Assembly (NCBI RefSeq): GCF_000002985.6
Contig: NC_003282.8
Coordinates: 11,470,001-11,534,000, forward strand
Direction: 5' to 3'
From: Caenorhabditis elegans
Taxonomy: Eukaryota; Nematoda; Chromadorea; Rhabditida; Rhabditidae
Length of the DNA: 64,000 nt
Every line of letters begins with the position of its first letter. Position 1 is the first letter of the stretch. Made by a program: the position numbers and the translations under genes. The notes under the pieces are model-generated. The model did not search any database, had not been told where the DNA came from, and saw nothing but the letters and a program-made list of their open reading frames with translations. Positions 34,776 to 47,185 of the stretch are shown here, one piece after another.

Positions 34776-37700
34776 ATGCAAGCGATGGAAGCTTTTCCGT
34801 CGCACTTTGAGCAAAATTTGCTGAAGGTATGAATTCATCAAAAAGTCAAGTTTTCACGAATATTTACAGGAGTCATCCCATTTATATTCCGAACCATCAA
34901 CTTCAAAACACCTGACCCCAATTCCTATGCCCAGATCCCCGACACAACCACTTAGAGCGACGAGTTTATTTTCCAATGAGATTCGAAGACTGAAATTACA
35001 ATCTGAAGGTGATTTCAAGCTTTAAAAATCTATTTTAAATATTTTAATTTCAGATATAAATGAAGAATCAGAAAGCTGCTCATCTACTTCACCAAAAAGT
35101 TCAGTTGGTGGAAATTCGGATTCTTCAAATCCACAAGTTGCATCACATTCAGGAGAATATAAGAATTCAGATGTGAAGCAGGTGAATATTTATTCATTGA
35201 CAAGTTTATTGATTTATGTCCTGACGACGTGCCTGCCTACTGCCTATTCAATGCATTTGAATTTCTTAACCCCTGTCTTTGGGATTTTAACTTTGGATCC
35301 TAGTATATTTGGGTCTTACTGTCTTAATAAATACACTGAATTGTTTTTGATAGTTGTTACGAGGCAGGCGTAGGTCGCCTTAAAAGCAGAAGAACATTTT
35401 AATTTTTTTGAAGAGGGTTTTCGATTCGTAGACTTGAAAACTATTTTATTTTAACTAATGGGTATTAAAACACCAAAATTTAAGAACATGTTTTCCTTTT
35501 CAGTTTATTGATTTTTCAACAGTATTCCAGCCAACAACTCTACGTCGAAAGTCAGCAGAAGCCGAAGATGCGAGAAGCACTAGTTTAACGGAAAGTGAAA
35601 ATATGTGAGCTTTAAAAAATTCCCAATCATCTGAAATGCTTCTAAAACTCGAGATGCGAGAACAAATGTGATGATTCCTAAATTTGGAAAAGTTCAAAAG
35701 TTGAAAGACATTTATTCAAAAAGTGTCTTGGTTTAGCAAAAATATCCAAAGTGGGAAATATACGTTTTAAACGTTGCTGAGAATCGCTTTTACACTTTTA
35801 TCCTCATTCATAGAGTTTTGAGAGCTTTAGGCATTTGCATACTTCTAAAGATTGGGGTTCATAAATGCTACGGAAATTTTTCAAAATACTGATCTTTTCA
35901 TAAAAAATTTTTTAAACAATTTTTCCCACTTAAAAAAAACTTATCAATCTTTAAAACAGTTTTAACATAGCTATTTCTATTAATTAGTTTTGTATTTCAA
36001 TGAAAAATATAATTCCTGTTTCAAAGAAATGCCATTATTGCGTGCACAATAATAAATTATCTAATCTCTCCGTCGGGGTTATCTGGGTGCAATGATTTTT
36101 CGGATTGCGTGCAAAGTACAGAAACAGAGTTCATGAAAGTGATATGGTTATTTCTGAATTATGCCTAAATATTTAGTTATTAAATGCAGGTATTGATTTT
36201 ATAGTTTCTTGTTTAATTTCAACATTTGAGATATTTTGTAATCATATATTTTTATTCTCTGAATTTTGAAGTGAAGTCTTGGTAGTTGTTGAAATACTAC
36301 AAAGTGAAACGTCGCTGATTTTCCAACGACAATACTTATAAGAAAAATTCATCGAAACAGTTGATACTGTAGTTATTTTGGTCGTAATCAGAAACTTTGC
36401 TATTTACAAAAATGAAAAGTTATGATTCATATTATTTTCAGTGGTCGTACCAGAACCGGGAGCATGTCAGAAGATCATAAAAAGCCTTTCAAAAGTATTC
36501 TTCGGAACTCTCCATATTTATCGAAAGAAGATATTTCTCAATCAAATGAGGTTTTGTTATTGAAAATTGCACACTAAAATTTTTAATATTTCCAAATTGC
36601 AGAGCACGGCGAATCGTCAATTTCTCAAAAATCGGGTAAGAATGACAATCCGATTTCCGACTGATGTAATTCAATTTACAGGCGTCTTCATTGACAAGAA
36701 AAGAGAAAGATATTTATAATGATCGTACAGAACCGGGCAATAATGACGTCATCGACAACTACTATGCGAAAAATTACTACACTGTTACAGGTCAGTATCA
36801 TATTTTGATTTCAAATGACATAAATCACAACTAACACTAGGAATGGGGGTTTTTTGAAGAGAGAATCGGCCACGCCATTTTGAACAAAAAACCTATGAAA
36901 GCGACTTTTCTCGGAAAATCAACTCTTTATCTTTCTGTCTCGCATTGTTATTCCTATGTCACCTATTTATCAAAAAATGAAAAAGCTCTATGCTTTAAAA
37001 AACGTTCTTGTTTTGAGTATTGATTTCCAGTGTTTCAGGAATATACCAGAAGAACACAAATTTCCCAAGATATGCTGGATATGGTGGAGATAACGATGAT
37101 GACGATGAAGCAGTCAGAAGAAATTACAACACAACAAATAGTAAAAAGACAATGTCAATGGCCCAGAGTACTCGCAGTGTTCCAATTGTTCCTGTTAATA
37201 ACAGTTCGTCCGAAAAAGGTTCAGTTTCCTTCAATTAAAATTCTTCAGGATTCCACAAGTCGTTCTATTGGTTTGCACATAACCACAAAAAGATAGGATT
37301 CCGTCACGTCTGCATGCTTCTTCTTGTACTTTTGTACACACTTCTCGGTGCCGCTCTTTTCTTTTCAATTGAATCACGCCATGAACACGAGGTATGAAAC
37401 TTTGGAACACTTGCGAATTTTATCAATTGTCTAGAGGTCATCTAGATATTTTTTGTACTGTTTCAAAACTTCCTTATTAAAATGTGATAAACGAAAGTTG
37501 AAAGATTATTTTAATAGAAATCTGAAGATCACCGAATGAAACTTTTTGAATTGAAAATTAATCGAAATTGATTTAATGCTCTCTGAAACAAAACTTTTCG
37601 TAGGAGGCAGGCACGCCTTCAAATCCACATGCCTGTCTCTTTCACATTTTGGCTTGATAATTTGTAGAAATGGGAGGCAGGCATAGCAGGTCTCTTTGAA

Positions 37701-39572
37701 AGCAGGCACCCATTTTTTGCGGCTATCTCTACCCAAAAAAGTAAATACTTCTACAGCTAAATTTATTTTTTCAAAGTTACAACTCTAATATTCTATTTTT
37801 TCCAGACAATGCATTTCCACAAAAGAAAACTGGATCGAATAATCTATGAAATCGCTCAAACCCTTGAACTTGAAGTGTTAGACCCAATGAAACTAACAAA
37901 TATCACCCAAATGGAATACTTTATCACGGTAAGTTGGTAACCAGCAACTTCCTGCATTCAATCTCGTGATTTATATTATCCGTTTTCGTTTCTATTTCTC
38001 TTTTTTCTCCACTTATTCATGTTGATTGATTACTTTATAGCGTGCTTACGTCAAACTACTGAATGCCGAAGATTTGTACTCTGGAAGTACTTTTTATAAG
38101 CATGAGGATCCAAAAAATTTGAAATGGACATATGGATCTGCGTTCTTTTTTTCAATGAATGTTTACACTACTACGGGTTATGGTGGGTTTGAAGTTAAGG
38201 GACTAAATGAATAATTTGTAAAGTATTTCAGGATCCATTGCTCCATCATCTTCTCTTGGAAAAGCTCTTGTAATTGTTTATGGTTTGATATTTGTGCCCT
38301 TAACAGCCGTGGTAATTCGTGATCTTGGACAGTGGGCACTTCTATATTTAACCAAAATGTACACTATTCTTATCGATAGTTTCCGTCGAGTCAGAGGATT
38401 TGTTGATAAGCTCGATGAAGATGAGATTATCACTCTTCCCATCAAGTTTAGTGTTTCTGTAATGATATGTGAGTTTTCTATTCTAAGAAATTAAAATTAA
38501 AATTTTCAATTACAGTATACTTACTCTCCGCTACAATGTTTATATTCGAATACGACGAACTGTCTGGACCACCTGATTCTGGAATTTCATTTTTCCATGC
38601 TTTCTACTTTTCATTCATTTCAATGTCAACTATCGGTTTAGGAGATGTTATGCCAAATAATGTAACATTCTCTCCATTAATCACTATTATGTTTTTCTTT
38701 GGAATGCCGATTCTTAAAGTTGTCAATAGAGTTACGTATATTTGTCTGGAAAATGGAGTTTTTGGTAAGTGGGCTGAGATTGTTTCCATATCAAAGATTA
38801 CAAAACATTTTAGGATCGATGACAGTGCTTGAAAATCGACTAGATACCATTTGGAGCAAGGCAACAGTATTACCAACAGGCCAAGTGATTTCTGAGCCAC
38901 CAACGATAGATGTTGCAAGTCGGAAAACGTCGATGTTGAGTGAAGGAATGATTCCAGATGAAGTGAGTTTTGAAAGGGAAGATAATAGAAAAATAAGATT
39001 GGCGTGGAGAAAAGTGTAGGTGTAATTTACGATATCTAGATTCATTTAAGCCTTGCCAGTCATATTTTTGATCTCGTACTGTGAGATTACTGTGGATATT
39101 TCGTAGACAGCCGAAATCAGCAAACTATAACAGCGGGTGTATTGAAAAAAGGAAAAAGTTAGGTGTTTGGCTGTAGGTTTTTGCCCAAGTTTGACTCAAA
39201 AATTATTAACTTGGCTGAAAGTTGTTTGCTTCAAGCCTAGGCTAGCCTTGCCAATCTTTGACCATAATTTTTTTGTATCTTTTCAAACTCGGGAAAGAAT
39301 TTGGCGCCTTATGCCGAGTAGGGTATCTGCCTAAATAGCAAATTCCTTCTCACTGTCATCCCCATTTTCAGAACGATGGTTCGGTTCCAAATGAATACCT
39401 GAACAACTTCACAATTCGTTCCATTGCAACATTCATGAAAGCCAACGGAGATGTATACGGAGGTGCATTTGGTCGTGTGAATATCCGTCGAGGTGACATA
39501 CGGAACCCAGGGTCTGCTGCTGATAATCAAGCAACTGTTCGATCAACTTCCCAAAGAGAGAATAATGTTTAA
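34776..39572 (+). CDS. Two-pore-domain (TWK) potassium channel
   Basis: Fifteen exons give about 697 aa: 34776-34826, 34870-35008, 35054-35181, 35504-35604, 36442-36550, 36603-36635, 36682-36790, 37039-37218, 37249-37391, 37806-37928, 38041-38182, 38232-38468, 38516-38764, 38814-38962, 39372-39572. Pore 1 has TTTGYG near residue 415 and pore 2 has TIGLGD near 537. The first membrane helix is near 305-325 and the M1-P1 extracellular loop is long and has an N-glycosylation site (NIT). Such channels set background K+ leak at the plasma membrane of neurons and muscle. Unusual is the roughly 285-residue cytosolic N-terminus, rich in Ser, Thr and acidic residues with RRKS-type phosphorylation sites. 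The intron 37219-37248 is only 30 nt, so that junction is uncertain. The gene number within the twk family cannot be decided from memory. Confidence 0.88.
35205..35400. repeat. GCAGGCA-type dispersed repeat in a TWK intron
   Basis: The intron 35182-35503 holds GACGTGCCTGCCTACTGCCT and, inverted at the other side, CGAGGCAGGCGTAGGTCGCC. Similar GCAGGCA blocks lie at 37598-37712 (same gene), 41216-41270 and 42635-42680. This is one dispersed family, often with inverted ends. Confidence 0.6.
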
Positions 39573-39895
39573 TTGTGGAATTTTACCTAATAATAACTTA
39601 GTTAAAATAGTTTGACAAAAAACAAGAGCAACCATATTTGTACAATTTTTACATATCAAAACTTCTCCCAGTCATATTTATTTACTGATGTTTTTAAAAT
39701 TTTCATAAACAATACTATTTTTGAAATGAGTTCAACAGAATTAACATTTATTAAGGTTTAATTAAAAGAGAGATCGTGGGATTGGAGGGAAAGCTGATGA
39801 TAATAGATAATGTGATGAATCAAATAAATAAATTCTTTCGTCGTTTACTAACAATTTGTGAGTCGTGAAAAGTGGCGCGGAATGTCAAATTGCAA

Positions 39896-40745
39896 TTACT
39901 TCAAATTACGAAAATCGGAGAACAAGGGGATCGATCGTTTCGAAGATTTTCGAGTTACAACAAGTGGAAGACGGCTGTCATCGTTGTAGGTCAGCATGCA
40001 TTGAACTGGTGAAAAGAAGCAATTACGGTCATATCTCTTACGTTCAACGATCATTTCCTCTCGTGATGGACTATCGTAGTTTCTGGAAATATTGCTGATT
40101 AGTTGCACTTTAGATCTTTGATGAAGCTTCTAGAAGTAACATCATAGAGCATTTTCCGGACAAAGCGATCATGTCTAGGGGGTCTGATCAACCCTGTGAC
40201 TGATTATTTATGAGGTGGAGGTGGGCTTTACGGAACATTTTGCGCTGTTTCTACGATCAACGAAATGATCAGTAGAAGATTTTCAGCAATCGCGGAGAAG
40301 TTTCAGCAACTCCCCTCGTGGTGCGGATTTAGAAAACGTGACAAACCAACTTTCAGGAAGTATGACGTCACAAAAATGCTTCGGTTAAATTTCTGTAATA
40401 CATGCATGCCGTTAAACTTTTCAAATATGAGGTTGCGACGATTTTCAGAATGATTCTAGTAGAAAACATGTCGGCATGTTACAGGAGAGGGAGGTTTGCA
40501 TGTGTTCCAAAGGGGACACTTTGACTGCTTCTAGAGAAGCTACAGTAACCAATGGATGGTATCCTTACAGACTTTAAATAGAGAGAAACAGGATATCTCG
40601 TACCGAAAACCAATTTTTACGACCAGGATCTTTAGATCAAGTTACATCAAACTTACGTGATAATTCCATATCGACTGAAACGTGGTAACTGAACGAGTGC
40701 TGACGTGGCGACGACGCAGAACAATAGAATCAGCAGAATTGACAT
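39896..40745 (-). CDS. Candidate C-type allatostatin/somatostatin-like neuropeptide precursor
   Basis: Two exons, 40745-40657 and 40082-39896, join in phase to 91 aa. Exon 1 begins with a strong signal peptide (MSILLILLFCVVATSA). A GATTTTCAG acceptor lies 20 bases upstream of the ATG. After a spacer the protein has a basic cleavage site ERKR, then YDRNCFFSPVQCMLTYN, and later KSSKR before SIPLFSDFRNLK and the stop. The Cys-x6-Cys loop with F and P (CFFSPVQC) has the size and pattern of arthropod allatostatin-C (CYFNPISC), which forms one disulphide and signals through somatostatin-type receptors. Its location at the C-terminal part of a short precursor also fits. What is seen is the signal peptide, dibasic sites and spacing. 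The family assignment is inference. It converges with the TWK channel. Confidence 0.65.
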
Positions 40746-40765
40746 TTGTGCGCGTGTATGTTACC

Positions 40766-41300
40766 TGAAAATCGTTGTAGTAATAGGGTTGGAATATATG
40801 TCAAATCGAAAAGATCTTAATAAATTGAGTTTAGAAAAGCGGAATGAGCTCTTGAGAGAGAACCCGAGCCGAAATATAGGAGAGGGGCGTGGTCATTGAT
40901 AGAATCGACGGAAAAGCGTGAGGCAAGGAGAAGGGGAGTTATAAATCAATCAGATACGAGTTACTGGGGACAAATATCAAGGAGAGAGGGAATTTTTTGG
41001 TGATGCCGACTGACGATATGTTCGGAGACGAAAAGGAGGAGGTTGTCATGTATGACGTGGCAGAGGGTGATCTGATTAGAAATGTGGATGTGGGAGCTCC
41101 AACTTCCAGAAGCCACTTTTTTCTGAAATTAATCTCCATCTAGATTTTCAGAAGTTTGCAACTTCTATCGAGCTTTGGTAAATTAACTTCTAGAAAAATG
41201 CAAAGGTGTACGTGTCTGCATCCTACCTGCCAGCCTACTTTTCGCATTGGAGGAAGACAGGTAGACAAACTATTTTGTGCCTTCATAGAATGAATATTTC
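40766..41300. other. Upstream region of the neuropeptide gene
   Basis: Probable promoter of the minus-strand neuropeptide gene. It includes a GCAGGCA-like fragment at about 41216-41270. No further exon was identified. Confidence 0.35.
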
Positions 41301-41303
41301 CAG

Positions 41304-41519
41304 AAACGCAGTATCAAAAAAACATTGCAACACTTGACCACAAAAAAATCACGAGCTTGGAAACAAGCTTCATAATTGAATTCGAGCAAAATGTATCGAA
41401 CTTCCAGACAGAATATGATTTTTTCTATCAGAAACAATTTAATAACGATCTCATTGGATCCGGAAGTGATCTACAAAAATTACGGGTTTATCAGAATGTG
41501 CCAACCATAGAGATTTCAG
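41304..41519 (+). pseudogene. Exon-like coding remnant, possibly NAP-like
   Basis: A 216-base open segment bounded by a TATTTCCAG acceptor and a GTATGT donor. It encodes 71 residues of mixed charge with a helical heptad look, including SLETSFIIEFEQNVSNFQ and EYDFFYQKQFNNDL. The pattern faintly recalls the N-terminal helix of nucleosome-assembly proteins (LE..F..E......Y..FYQKR), but this could be chance. I found no partner exon in phase, so it is either an isolated remnant or one exon of a gene I could not assemble. Confidence 0.25.
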
Positions 41520-44366
41520 GTATGTTTTCGGGTAACACGTTTGATTCAGATATTTGACCTAGTATGACAACGTTTTCCAAAAAATCATATGAGACGTCAT
41601 TGGTAATCCCTAAATTGAACTACAATATTGAGTAATTTTGAGGAAACATCAAGAAAACAAGCTAGTGAGAATATTTTTCTAGAATTTTCAATAAAATCGA
41701 CTAACAGAAAAGTAAACCAAAATTGATTTGTGCCAAAAGTTTGGGCTTACAACAAACAGGAAGTTGTAAAAAAAAAACAAATGGCAGTTTAAAACGAGTT
41801 TTTCAAAAACCAAAATATAAAGAACGAGTCTTATAGTTTGAGAGAGGTTGCAAGGGGAATTAGAAAAGTAAACATTAGATTTAAATTTTTTTTGTATTTT
41901 TAAAATTAATTTACAATTCAAATCTTGCTTGATCAAAAGAATCAAAGAGAATGCCAATTTTCAACAAAAGCGGAACTTTTAGCAAGAATTTATTCTGAAG
42001 GAGTCTAAAAGGGGAGAGAAGTATTCATGAAATTTGTTCATTTTAATAATAACTGCTTAAAAATAGAAATGACGTTTATGTTTGAAAAAACTCTGGTACA
42101 TATATGTGTATAAGTTTGTTGATTCTTGTATGAAAAAAAATTTTAGAGCTCAAAGTCATTCGGTTTCGGAGAAAACAATGCAATGCATGTTGCGGAGGTA
42201 ATGTGGCACGAGATATAAAATTATCATAAAAATAAAACAATGTCGGTCAAACTTTCCGAACGGCCAAGGTACCCACTAAGGTTAGAAAACCCGAAGTAAA
42301 GCAATACAGGAATTTGCAATATCGGAAAAATGCTGATATAAACCGATTTGTTTAGTAAAATGCAATCACATGTGAGAAGTTAATTTTTTGTTACTTTTTT
42401 CCGTGTGGTGCGATTACAAGTGAATGTCAACTCAACGCGCAATAAATTGAATTGAAGAAAAGTTGGAAATCATTAACGTATCACTAAACCTGATTTATGC
42501 GTCCAAGGCGAAGTTTTTCCTTTTTTGTTGAATGTTCAGAAAAATATTTGGAAAGCAAAAAAGCGCAATTCCACATTTTACACCAAACAAAACATCAAGC
42601 AATACAGTTCAAGCCGAATCGCAGCCAATAGGCAGTAGGCAGGGAGGTAGACAGGTAGGCATGAATACGTGCCTGCTTACCATGGCAAAAAAATTGATTT
42701 TTAAAAAATTTGATTCTCACGTCATTTGAAGGAAATGTTCCAGTGACTGACTCCTCCATAAGCCAGAAATCGCTTATAAACCTTTGAGAAAACTTTTAAA
42801 GTATCAATGATCGTGAACGTGAACGTGAACAGGATTAAAGTTTTCATGGGCGGCATCTAAAAAGAGTACACAAAATCCCTGAAAATCCTATGCTTTTACA
42901 AACAACAAAATGACGTTTCCTTCTAAAAAATAGTTCTTCCTAATTTTCATGCATGATTTTTCTTCCGACTTCATGAATTCAAAAGTGTCTTTGTTTTGTG
43001 CTTTGTTAACAAGACAAGACCAAGATTCACAATAGGAAAACATAAAGATTCGTACAATTGGAGTAGGAGAACATGTAAAAATCCCCCCTGAATGAGTGAG
43101 AAGAAAGACGGAAATTGAACAGCTAATTGTTTGGTACGTACTACGATTGTTTTTGATGCGGAATTCCATAAAAAGAGCAAAACGAGCATAGCAAATTAGA
43201 TACATATTTTAACGGAGAGCATCAGAAAAGTGTGTCTAGATTTTTAGTTTGAAAATCAAAAATGAAACTACCTTAAAACAAACTTAATTGCCAATAGGAA
43301 AATGGAGCCCAAAGAACTTGACATGAGCCATTGTTTTGTCATTGTCTTCACCGTTTAATGTTAATTTTTCAAGAAACATGCGTCATGGGATTATGACACG
43401 TGTAACAAAGAGATGCTCCAAAGTTCATATATTGTTTAAGATCTCACTTTTTATTTTTAGATAAGTTCTTAGGGTAAACTTTATTTGATTTATAATGCAA
43501 ACATTTCACGTTAAAAAATACATAAACTGAATGAGTAAAGTTGAAGTTTGCCAAGAAATGCCAAACAAGATTATTACGGTCTCAATAATCTACTTGTAGC
43601 AACTCGAAACACTCAAGTTGAAAGCATTTTGAACAGATCTTGCAAGAGGATTAAAATCGTAGAACAGAAAATTTAAGACTAAGCAGGTCAAAAAGATCTG
43701 CTCGAACAGAACTTGGTGTTGATCTATTCGGATTATTATTAACATGTTATAATCTTTGATTTGATCCGTCATTTGTTGGAACATAAGTTTTCAAACATTT
43801 TCAAGATTAATAGTTTAAAATTTTAGTGAAATGGATAATCTTTTAGTACTCGCTAGATCCAATAAGAAAGAATCTTCATAAAAAGCCCATGAGATGGTGG
43901 TAATTCAAAACTTGTATTCAGTTGAACTCTGCTCATTTGCCGCATGCGGTGAAAAAAGCGGAACTTTCCAAACACAATTTATTAAATATGAACTATGAGC
44001 TAATGCTTTAACTTTTGAAAATCCCAAAGCAAATAGGGCGAATGTGGCTGCGTAAATAGGTTTTCAATACTTCTGTGGAGTCTTCTGAGGAAAACGAACA
44101 CGAAAAAGGAACTTCTACAAAGTGTATGTTTATGGTATATTTTTTCGGTTTTTCTGATTGAAAATTAGTGCCGAAATATTTAATCAATAAGATTGATTTA
44201 AAAATAGTTTTTACTCGGACTGGAAATTTATAAAGGATCTCATCAATCTATAGACAGTTGTGAAATGTCAAATAGAATAGTTGACGAGATTTGCCAATTT
44301 TCAAATAATTTTTAGGAATCTATTTAAACATTCAAACCGAAAAAAGTTGTTTTCCGTCCATGTAAA
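41520..44366. other. Gene-poor stretch
   Basis: AT-rich with no assembled gene. Noted only: a possible first exon at 42532-42640 (opens MFRKIFGKQKSAIPHFTP) that runs into a GCAGGTAGGCA dispersed repeat, a tandem GTGAACGTGAACGTGAAC at about 42810-42830, and a minus-strand 105-codon frame at 43205-42888 without splice support. Confidence 0.35.
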
Positions 44367-44805
44367 TACCGTATATCTTCTATTAATATGGCCTCCCTAT
44401 TAGACTTGCACTCCCTATTAGTATTGCCCCTCGGAGACCTTCCGAAAATTAGTATTACACTCCCTATTAGTCTTGCACTCTCTAATAGTCTTGCGTTAAC
44501 TTTTTTGTATTGCAAACCCGTCTCGCTAATTTCAGGATTTCAACAACATTTTTTGCCTATTTTGCAACAGTTTTCACATCATTTCTACGAGATTGAAGTT
44601 TTTGAACTTATATGAAAATCAGATTTTCTCAATTTTTACATATGATTCGAGCTTTTTCAGGAAAAAACTAGTAAGCTCAAAGCCAGAAAATGTTCTGAAA
44701 ATTAGTATTGCACTCCCTAATAGTCTTGCATTCCCTATTAGTATTGCAAGCGGGAAGACCATCGAAAAATAGTATTGCAGCCATATTAATAGAAGAAATA
44801 CGGTA
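44367..44805. mobile_element. Non-autonomous MITE with 26-bp terminal inverted repeats
   Basis: The left end 44367-44392 and the right end 44780-44805 are inverted copies (25 of 26 bases), each beginning TACCGTAT. Total length is 439 bp. Inside are at least six direct copies of an ~18-bp unit CTCCCTATTAGTATTGCA, near both ends in the same orientation. No transposase is encoded. A TA target duplication is possible because the termini begin and end with TA. Confidence 0.8.
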
Positions 44806-44809
44806 ACTA

Positions 44810-47185
44810 TATACATTCGACATTAATTTTGGATTTTTTAAATAATATAATCACTAAGTAATAATCGTAGAAAAAAAAAAATTCCACACACCACTGCTAC
44901 AAAGTTTAAAATCCAAAACTCTTAGTTTAACCCGTGAGAAAAGAAGATAACAAAACTATGAATGTGAATTAAAAATACATTTGGTTTAAGCACTTTAAAA
45001 ATTACACAGAAATTTAAAGTATCATCTAAATGAAAAACTCAAATCTAAGTGCTATGCTTCAAGTTTCTTCTTAAATATTACAAAGACCCTGGCTGGAGAA
45101 CACAAAAAATTTATAAAATTGAATGCACAAAAACCAAAATCGTAAAAACCTATCGGGAAATCATAAAAGAACAGTGGAATCCACTGAGTGGATCATATGC
45201 AGTTCAAATACCAAAAACTTCAGAATCTCCGCCTCGACATTAAAATAAGCGAATAAAAAATCCATCAGTTAATGAAAAAGGAAGGAAGTACTATGAATAA
45301 GTACTCATAAACTATAGTAAGGCGAATTAAAGAGGGATTTTAAAGTGTCAAAAATACGACTTGAAAATGTCTCACTGCGATATTATATACTTTTTGATCA
45401 GTGATTCAAAATCTCTTCCCGGTATGTGAGTTGGGCGGACATGTAAATTGAATCAAGTGTAAACACGTCAACGTTCAAGTGTAAACACGTCAAGCACAAA
45501 CCTCGTAAATCAATCAGCCTCTGGTCTAATTGAAAATTAGAAGAACTTACTACAGTAGGCACAGATTTTTGAGTAGAAGTGCTTCGATAATTGAATTATT
45601 CAAAAGAACATGTCTGGAAGAGAAGCTTTGAAATTTTAAAGAAGTCAAACCTCAACGGAAGTGCATTCAGGTTCGAGCTTAGTCAAGACAATTGGGTGCA
45701 ACCGAAGGATAAGGGTCATGTTGTAGACAAAGCTGATTAGACATATTTCCTAGCGCATGTCATGCTCTACTAATAGGATTTATTTTGAAAAATCGTCACA
45801 CAAATTTATGTAAATTCCCCATTTGTAAGATTGCAAAAGTGGAATCAGAATTTTCCGAATTATCGGGATTCAGATTGGGAACTATGAACTTTTTACAGAC
45901 AAGAAAACAGACTTGGTAGAAAAACTAGTGGTACAATCCGAAATGATTGAATTAACTTTTATTCAATTTGGAGTACCGGAATAACTCATTCATAAAATAA
46001 ACTTGAAGTAGGTCATACGTGTTATCAAATTTACTAGAAGCAAACAACATTCAGTGCATTTTTAATGATTATTTTTATACTTCATGGATAAGGTCTCGAT
46101 AACATGTATGGTTTCTCGTAATGATAGAAGTGTCTTTGTCAAAATTAAACTCGCTTTAAAAATGCCTTGCATCTGTTTTATAAAAAATAGCCGCGATAAC
46201 TCCTCTCGAAATATATGTCATACCATGAATGCACACAAGTAGGCATTTTGGCTTCAAATTAATGGCTTCAAAAAATTCTTTAAATATTTTCAAATCTAGA
46301 ATATACATCTCACAAAGCAAAAATCTTGCATTCGAATGACTCATAAACTTCCAGTATTCTGCTAACTGATCATATTCCAGATCAGAACCAATTTACTGGG
46401 TACATTGGGGATTCAAGTGATTCTGATTTCAACTATGCCCTCTGACAAATTCACTATAGTTGTTCTTGTTTCAGTGATCCTTTAATTTTTGGGTAACGGA
46501 AGTTTTGGTTATTATGAATGATCATATTCATACTATGAATAGTTGCAGGAAAAAAGTATTTAAAGAGTCGAGTGGAAAACGTCTCAGAATACAAGTACCG
46601 GTAAACGTGATAACTTCAGAATTGATTCTCTTCGAAGAATCAGTTCTGTATCCGGTTCAGGATTGCGATGGGTCCATTGTGTCCACTGAGTGAGCACATC
46701 ACAAATAACCTTTTTATTCAACTTTTATTTGAATTTATCTAAACGTTGCTCTCATTCATAACCATCATTTAAAAAGATCAGTAATTCATATGTATAAATC
46801 AGAACAAATGTGATCTAATTGAGTTGAGTTGCGAAAGAATCTAGATCTTTCTAGGTACGAATTCAATTATATTATTTTACAATCATTCAACTTCTAGCGT
46901 CATTCGACACCCTCAATATTAGTATATAAATTGAATTGAAATTCGATTTTTCAGTATCAGTGAGACTGACAAATATAAAAATGCATTTCAAAAAGTGAAA
47001 TCAATAATTTGAACATTAAATATATATGAAAGTGTTCAAAATATGTTTAGTCGATTTGTAGGCAAATACTAGTAAAATAACTATTTTGGAATTTGTTTAA
47101 TTTATTAGTTTATAACTTATTGTGATAGAAACTGGAACTCAAAAATTTGTTTTTAAAAAACTATAACAGAAAACGTGCAAATAAA
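44810..47185. other. Gene-poor stretch with exon-like fragments
   Basis: Three plus-strand pieces look protein-like but do not form a gene. The first, at about 45062-45243, includes KDPGWRTQKIYKIE and ends SESPPRH. The second, at 46381-46445, follows an acceptor and encodes QNQFTGYIGDSSDSDFNYAL then stop. The third, at about 46549-46693, follows a TTGCAG acceptor, includes ESSGKRLRIQVPVNV and ends STE. The second could splice in phase from a GG|GTACAT donor into the third. They may be remnants of a decayed gene. Confidence 0.3.

Noticed and set aside
37458-37465. CTGTTTCA, the core of the upstream motif of C. elegans 21U-RNA (piRNA) genes
   Set aside because: Isolated occurrence inside a TWK intron; the sequence about 40 bases downstream does not give a convincing T start, and an 8-mer is expected by chance in 64 kb.
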